A stretch of 64,000 nt of DNA, taken from NCBI GenBank assembly GCA_963794215.1, contig CAWCCQ010000008.1, forward strand, positions 186,001-250,000, written 5' to 3'. The first letter of the stretch is position 1; each line of letters begins with the position of its first letter. The notes below the pieces were generated by a model that worked only from the letters and a program-made list of their open reading frames with translations, did no database searches and was not told the origin of the DNA. The translations under genes were made by a program, and so were the position numbers. This stretch comes from DATKRB01 sp963794215. GTDB lineage: Bacteria; Actinomycetota; Acidimicrobiia; Acidimicrobiales; RAAP-2. This document shows, in pieces, positions 59,670-64,000 of this stretch.

Positions 59670-61544
59670 TCAGCCAGCCGCGCCGTAGAAACCGGCGTCG
59701 CCGTAGTCGAAGATGCCCCCGTCGGCGGCCACCAACCAGTAGCCCTGGCCGTCGGGGGTCGAGGCCATGCCGACGATCGGTTGGTTGAGGTGCATCGATC
59801 CGGTTGAGCCGTAGAAACCGGCGTCGCCGTAGTCGAAGATGCCCCCGTCGGCGGCCACCTCCCAGTACCCCCGGCCGTCGGGGGTCGAGGCCATGCCGAC
59901 GATCGGTTGGTTGAGGTGCATCGATCCGGTTGAGCCGTAGAAACCGGCGTCGCCGTAGTCGAAGATGCCCCCGTCGGCGGCCACCTCCCAGTACCCCCGG
60001 CCGTCGGGGGTCGAGGCCATGCCGACGATCGGTTGGTTGAGGTGCATCGATCCGGTTGAGCCGTAGAAACCGGCGTCGCCGTAGTCGAAGATGCCCCCGT
60101 CGGCGGCCACCAACCAGTACCCCCGGCCGGCGGGGGTCGAGGCCATGCCGACGATCGGTTGGTTGAGGTGCATCGATCCGGTTGAGCCGTAGAAACCGGC
60201 GTCGCCGTAGTCGAAGATGCCCCCGTCGGCGGCCACCAACCAGTACCCCCGGCCGGCGGGGGTCGAGGCCATGCCGACGATCGGTTGGTTGAGGTGCATC
60301 GATCCGGTTGAGCCGTAGAAACCGGCGTCGCCGTAGTCGAAGATGCCCCCGTCGGCCGCCACCTCCCAGTAGCCCTGGCCCCTCGGCCGGGAAGCGGCCA
60401 CGCCGGTAACCGGCCGATTGAGCGGAGGTGCCGCGAAGACCATCGGGGCGGTGTAGAGCCGCCGCGCGCCACCACAGGCGTAGCTGGTGCACCCCTTGGT
60501 CCACGCGGCAAACGCGATCCACCAGGCGCCCGAGGGATCCTCGACGAGCGATCCCCCGCCGGGCCCGGCAATCGAGCCCGAGGAAGCCAGAATGGGGCCG
60601 GGCTGCGGCTGACTACAGGGTCCCACCGCGCTGGCACAGATGGCGTACGCCTCGGCATAGTTGGCCGACGCATAGCTGCCCCCGGAGAAGAAGAGGTAGT
60701 AGGTACCGTCGACAACGACCATGTCAGGGTCTTCGACGGTGGTCTCCCACGGGTAGGCGGCCGTGTCGTTGGTCAAGAGCGCCGCCGGTTGACCGATGAA
60801 GCCCGTTCCCGACGCGTCGAGCTGCGCCGTCCAGATCACGGCCGGCACGGAGGATCCTCCGTCGTTGGACTTCCAGACCAGATAGGCGTTCCCTGTGGCC
60901 GGGTCGATGAATGGGCTGGGGTCGACGGAGCCGCCAAGCGCCGTTTGGCAGTACAACGGAGCAGTCGAGGTGTCCGTGAACACCGGTGGGTTCAGCGTGG
61001 TGGCGACGGCCACCGACAAACAGCTGTGCCCGGTCTCCGCCGGTCGTCCGTCGGTAGACGCGTCGTAGTACATCAGCCATCGGCCGGCGTAGAAGAAGAC
61101 ACCGGGGGAGGTCTGGGTGTTAGGGGTCTCCCAGGAGGGAGGGCTGGGAAGGGCGGTCGAGCCCGACCCGACCCCCGTGTAGGACCCGAACCCCGACGCC
61201 GGGCTCCCGGTCGAGTCGACCAGTGCTTGGATGTGGTTACCCATCGGCGTACCGGTGGTGAAGGCGTAGTAGGTGGCGCCGACCCGAACGATGTCGGGAT
61301 CGGGTGCGTCGCCGGCAAAGGCGGGGCTCGGGGCCCCGACCAACGGCACCTGTGCACGGGCCACCTCGGGAGAGCCAGCCGGAGTCCTGGGAACGGCCCG
61401 ACGAGCCGTGGGGGTGGAGGCGGCCAGGAGAAGGGCGACGACCAGCGCGCTGAGCAGCACGGCCGCCGAGGCGGCGCGACGCGGTACCCACCACGTTCGG
61501 GGCGTCGACCGTTCCGCCGTCGCGCCCACCCGCCGCGATCGCAC
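59670..61544 (-). CDS. Exported GH43-type glycosidase with six GYW repeats
   Basis: 624 residues. An N-terminal anchor or signal (SAAVLLSALVVALLLAAS, ~27-45) is followed by a five-blade-propeller-like glycosidase domain (~70-370): FAGDAPDPDIVRVGATYYAF (general base Asp), GGSVDPSPFIDPATGNAYLV and ETTVEDPDMVVVDGTYYLFF with candidate acid residues, then GGGSLVEDPSGAWWIAFAAW. It resembles arabinan-degrading family 43 enzymes. Residues ~380-624 are six 42-residue repeats (GYWLVAADGGIFDYGDAGFY then GSTGS), probably a second propeller that binds cell wall or sugar. GTG 61544 starts one base after the sucD stop. Intact. Confidence 0.8.
   Translation of the reverse strand: MRSRRVGATAERSTPRTWWVPRRAASAAVLLSALVVALLLAASTPTARRAVPRTPAGSPEVARAQVPLVGAPSPAFAGDAPDPDIVRVGATYYAFTTGTPMGNHIQALVDSTGSPASGFGSYTGVGSGSTALPSPPSWETPNTQTSPGVFFYAGRWLMYYDASTDGRPAETGHSCLSVAVATTLNPPVFTDTSTAPLYCQTALGGSVDPSPFIDPATGNAYLVWKSNDGGSSVPAVIWTAQLDASGTGFIGQPAALLTNDTAAYPWETTVEDPDMVVVDGTYYLFFSGGSYASANYAEAYAICASAVGPCSQPQPGPILASSGSIAGPGGGSLVEDPSGAWWIAFAAWTKGCTSYACGGARRLYTAPMVFAAPPLNRPVTGVAASRPRGQGYWEVAADGGIFDYGDAGFYGSTGSMHLNQPIVGMASTPAGRGYWLVAADGGIFDYGDAGFYGSTGSMHLNQPIVGMASTPAGRGYWLVAADGGIFDYGDAGFYGSTGSMHLNQPIVGMASTPDGRGYWEVAADGGIFDYGDAGFYGSTGSMHLNQPIVGMASTPDGRGYWEVAADGGIFDYGDAGFYGSTGSMHLNQPIVGMASTPDGQGYWLVAADGGIFDYGDAGFYGAAG
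59685..60400 (-). repeat. Tandem 126-bp coding repeats (about six units)
   Basis: The GYW region repeats with a strict 126-bp period; GTAGAAACCGGCGTCGCCGT recurs (e.g. 59811, 59937, 60063, 60189, 60315). Inner units are nearly identical in DNA, differing mainly in ACCTCC or ACCAAC (Glu or Leu in GYWEVA/GYWLVA) and GTCGG or GCGGG. The outer units are more diverged. The near-identity implies recent duplication or gene conversion. Confidence 0.92.
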
Positions 61545-62432
61545 CTAGGCGAGCCCCCGCACGATCTCGACCATCTTGATCCCACACTCGGTCGGGTTCT
61601 GCGCCACCGCGACCCCGGCCGCGGAGAGCGCCTCCATCTTGGCCTGGGCGGTGCCTTGGGAGCCCGAGATGATGGCACCGGCGTGCCCCATCTTGCGCCC
61701 GGGGGGTGCGGTGACCCCAGCGATGTATGCGGCGACCGGCTTGGTCATGTGCTCGGCGATGAACTCCGCGGCGCGCTCCTCCTCGGAACCGCCGATCTCG
61801 CCAATCATCATGACGGCCTTGGTGTCGGGGTCAGCCTCGAATGCCTGCAGGCAGTCGATGAAGTTGGTGCCCGGTACGGGATCGCCTCCGATCCCGACAC
61901 AGGTGGTCTGCCCGACGCCCTGCTGGGAGAGCTCGTGCAGCGCCTGGTACGTCAAGGTGCCCGACCGGCTGACGATACCCACCGGCCCACCGGGCAGCGC
62001 GATGTCGCCGGAGGTGATACCGATGTTGACCTTGCCGGGCGAGATGATCCCTGGGCAGTTGGGCCCGAGGAGCCTGGTGGATCCGTACTCGTGGCGAATT
62101 CGGTTATAGGTCAGTGCCTCGTCTTGGGCGGGGATTCCCTCGGTGATGCAGACGATGAACGCGATTCCCGCAGCGGCTGCCTCGAGGATCGCGTCGCTGG
62201 CGAATCTCGGTGGCACCGACACGAAGGACGCGTCCGCACCGGTCGCCTCCACCGCCTCGGCCACCGTGTCGAAGATGGGGATACCGTCCACGTCCGATCC
62301 GCCCTTGCCCGGAGTGACCCCCGCGACCACCTTGGTGCCGTAGTCGCGGTTGCGCAGGCCGTGAAAACGGCCCTGCCCTCCGGTGAGTCCCTGCACGACC
62401 ACCTTGGTGTTCTCGTCGACAAAAATGCTCAC
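61545..62432 (-). CDS. sucD: Succinyl-CoA synthetase alpha subunit
   Basis: 295 residues from GTG 62432 (GAGGAGACACT upstream), intact. It holds the CoA-binding Rossmann domain (VVVQGLTGGQGRFHGLRNRD), TKVVAGVTPGKGGSDVDGIP, TRLLGPNCPGIISPGKVNIG, and the phosphohistidine in PPGRKMGHAGAIISGSQGTA. With SucC it makes succinate and NTP from succinyl-CoA. Thirty-four bases downstream of sucC. Confidence 0.95.
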   Translation of the reverse strand: MSIFVDENTKVVVQGLTGGQGRFHGLRNRDYGTKVVAGVTPGKGGSDVDGIPIFDTVAEAVEATGADASFVSVPPRFASDAILEAAAAGIAFIVCITEGIPAQDEALTYNRIRHEYGSTRLLGPNCPGIISPGKVNIGITSGDIALPGGPVGIVSRSGTLTYQALHELSQQGVGQTTCVGIGGDPVPGTNFIDCLQAFEADPDTKAVMMIGEIGGSEEERAAEFIAEHMTKPVAAYIAGVTAPPGRKMGHAGAIISGSQGTAQAKMEALSAAGVAVAQNPTECGIKMVEIVRGLA

Positions 62433-62466
62433 AGTGTCTCCTCGGTCCTCGTCGTTGTCGACGTCG

Positions 62467-63609
62467 TCAGTTCGCGGCCATGGCGACGGCCCGACGGGCG
62501 CCGTCGAGCATCGTGGCCTCGGCCACCAGCCGATCAGATAGGTGGGGCGCCAGTAGCTCGCGCCCGGCAACGGCGTTGGTGCCGTCGAGACGGAGGACGA
62601 TCGGCGAGCGGATGTCAACCCGGTTCAACGCCTCGATGATGCCCTTGGCCACCTCGTCGACCCGAGTGATCCCACCGAAGATGTTGACGAAGATCGACCG
62701 CACCGCCGGATCAGCGTTGATCACTTCCAGAGCAGCGGCCATCACGTCCGCGTTGGCTCCCCCGCCGATGTCGAGGAAGTTGGCGGCCGTCCCACCCACC
62801 TGGGTAACGACGTCGAGCGTGCTCATGGCGAGCCCGGCGCCGTTGGCGATGATCCCCACCGAGCCCGACAGCCCGATGTAGTTGAGGCCCTTCTCCTTGG
62901 CCATACGCTCGCGCTCGTCGTCGGTGCTGGTGTCCTCGTATTCGGCCCACTCGGGATGACGGAAGGCGGCGTTCTCGTCCAGGGTCACCTTGGCGTCCAG
63001 CGCGTGCACCCGCCCATCGGTCGTCAGGATCAAGGGATTGATCTCGGCCAAGTCACAGTCCCCGTCGACGTAGCAGCGATAGAGGAGCAAGAGGAGCTGG
63101 GCAGCCTGTTCGCGTGCTTCGGGGTCCAGCTGCGCCTCATCGACCCAACGACGCGCCGCCGCCTCGTCCAGCCCGACGGTCGGGTCGATGGACAACCGTG
63201 CGATGGCCTCGGGGTTGTTGGCGGCCACCTCTTCGATCTCGACGCCACCCTCGGACGACAGCATGCCGAGGTGCAGCTTGTTGGGCCGGTCCAGCGTGAA
63301 GCTCGCGTAATACTCCTTGGCGATGTCCGAGGCGTGCTCGACCCACACCCGCCTGACCGTGTGCCCCTTGATGTCCATGCCCAGGATCGCCTCGGCATGG
63401 CCTCGAGTCTCGGCGGCATCGCCAGCCAGCTTGATACCACCCGCCTTGCCGCGGCCACCGACCTTTACCTGCGCTTTGATCACCACCGGGTAGCCGGCGG
63501 CGTCGGCTTGCGCGACCGCCTCTTCCACCGTGTCGGCCACGCCCCCTCGTGATGTGGGGATGCCGAAACGGGCGAAGTACTGCTTGCCCTGGTACTCGTA
63601 CAGATCCAC
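62467..63609 (-). CDS. sucC: Succinyl-CoA synthetase beta subunit
   Basis: 380 residues from GTG 63609 (AGGAGAAGACCG upstream), intact. ATP-grasp subunit: MDLYEYQGKQYFARFGIP opening, VVIKAQVKVGGRGKAGGIKL (nucleotide-binding Lys), DGDCDLAEINPLILTTDGRV and LDAKVTLDENAAFRHPEW, and IFVNIFGGITRVDEVAKGII with the Gly-rich CoA/phosphate loop. First gene of sucC-sucD. Confidence 0.95.
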   Translation of the reverse strand: MDLYEYQGKQYFARFGIPTSRGGVADTVEEAVAQADAAGYPVVIKAQVKVGGRGKAGGIKLAGDAAETRGHAEAILGMDIKGHTVRRVWVEHASDIAKEYYASFTLDRPNKLHLGMLSSEGGVEIEEVAANNPEAIARLSIDPTVGLDEAAARRWVDEAQLDPEAREQAAQLLLLLYRCYVDGDCDLAEINPLILTTDGRVHALDAKVTLDENAAFRHPEWAEYEDTSTDDERERMAKEKGLNYIGLSGSVGIIANGAGLAMSTLDVVTQVGGTAANFLDIGGGANADVMAAALEVINADPAVRSIFVNIFGGITRVDEVAKGIIEALNRVDIRSPIVLRLDGTNAVAGRELLAPHLSDRLVAEATMLDGARRAVAMAAN

Positions 63610-63750
63610 CGGTCTTCTCCTGTGTCGGTTCGGTACTGTCGATTGGTCGTGTGGCGTCCGTCCTCGCCCCGCCGCGTCGGCAGCTCGTCTGAGGGGACTC
63701 GACGTGGTGAGGGGTGCCGGCGCGACCCGCGAGGGGCCTGGCGATCACTC

Positions 63751-64000
63751 CTACACGCCGAGAGCCTCTTCGCGCTGGTCGAGCGCTTCGGCCAACCACG
63801 CGCCGATGGAGTCCAGCGCTGCCCCCGGGCCGAACACCTCGGCGACACCGAGCTCCTTCAGCGCGGGCACGTCTGAGCTGGGGATGATGCCCCCGACGAT
63901 CACGAGCACGTCCGAGCGGCCCTCGGCTGCCAGGGCTTCGATGATCCGGGGCACCAACGTCAGATGGGCGCCCGAGAGCAACGAGAGGCCCAGTGCGTCG
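63751..64000 (-). CDS. Methylmalonyl-CoA mutase, B12-binding C-terminus (5' cut by window)
   Basis: The last ~83 residues of a cobalamin-binding domain: ALGLSLLSGAHLTLVPRIIE, then DVLVIVGGIIPSSDVPALKE and LGVAEVFGPGAALDSIGAWL, the conserved SLLSGAH and GGxIP/GPG motifs of methylmalonyl-CoA mutase. The upstream part lies beyond base 64000. The product is succinyl-CoA, the substrate of the adjacent sucCD. The 140 bases to sucC hold no gene. Confidence 0.85.
   Translation of the reverse strand, partial: DALGLSLLSGAHLTLVPRIIEALAAEGRSDVLVIVGGIIPSSDVPALKELGVAEVFGPGAALDSIGAWLAEALDQREEALGV

Noticed and set aside
59685..60400. Regular repeats resembling a CRISPR array
   Set aside because: The period is 126 bp with no unique spacers, and the repeats encode in-frame GYW protein units.

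Overview
The window reads as chromosomal DNA of a G+C-rich actinobacterium, most likely class Acidimicrobiia. Pointers are a WhiB regulator, a DivIVA-domain protein, a UPF0182 membrane protein, an F420-type (LLM-class) oxidoreductase, an sdh operon with a single long membrane anchor, many GTG starts, apparently leaderless genes, and the GWWLASDGKWYPP-type cytoplasmic motif, which I associate with that class. This is inference from protein content; no 16S or other marker is present.

Layout. 0-12.8 kb: mostly intact accessory genes. These are a GDT1/TMEM165-type cation exchanger behind a yybP-ykoY manganese riboswitch, DipZ, an SRPBCC protein with a decayed ArsR partner, an FAD monooxygenase, a YdeI protein, a DUF2252 protein coupled to a small membrane protein, a PAP2-pseudokinase-flippase fusion, two methyltransferases and a VOC protein. 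12.8-29.5 kb: a decayed zone with an interrupted LLM oxidoreductase/TetR pair, resolvase, IS110, IS630 and tyrosine-integrase remnants, truncated HxlR, patatin, hydrolase and esterase genes. Among these sit intact islands: a RibD-like reductase, an HTH-ClpN pair with a well-formed promoter, a GNAT protein, and three neighbouring proteins sharing the GWWLASDGKWYPP module. 29.5-64 kb: gene-dense core. On the minus strand lies a YlbL protease, DivIVA fusion, UPF0182, small protein and initiator tRNA set. Then come HEAT protein, MreB, a dead HtrA, a DUF2342-like protein, an active HtrA, FtcD, WhiB, a VWA/MoxR pair, sdhCAB, SCP2-like protein, mdh, metF, a cupin, folD-purH-purN, a GH43 protein with repeats, sucD-sucC and the end of a methylmalonyl-CoA mutase gene.

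How the genes fit together. sucC/sucD, sdhCAB and mdh cover the succinyl-CoA to oxaloacetate arc of the TCA cycle, and the adjacent methylmalonyl-CoA mutase would feed succinyl-CoA into it. metF, folD, purN, purH and ftcD form a one-carbon/purine block. MreB, DivIVA, UPF0182 and the membrane proteases suggest a cell-envelope and growth cluster next to the initiator tRNA.

Quality caution. Small frameshifting indels interrupt sdhA, purH, purN and the UPF0182 gene, which would not all plausibly be dead. Many single-indel frameshifts here may therefore be sequence errors. Large deletions, truncations and fusions in the 13-29 kb zone cannot be explained that way. The most unusual intact gene is the DivIVA protein ending in a phage MuF-like Cys/His motif (34162-36351).
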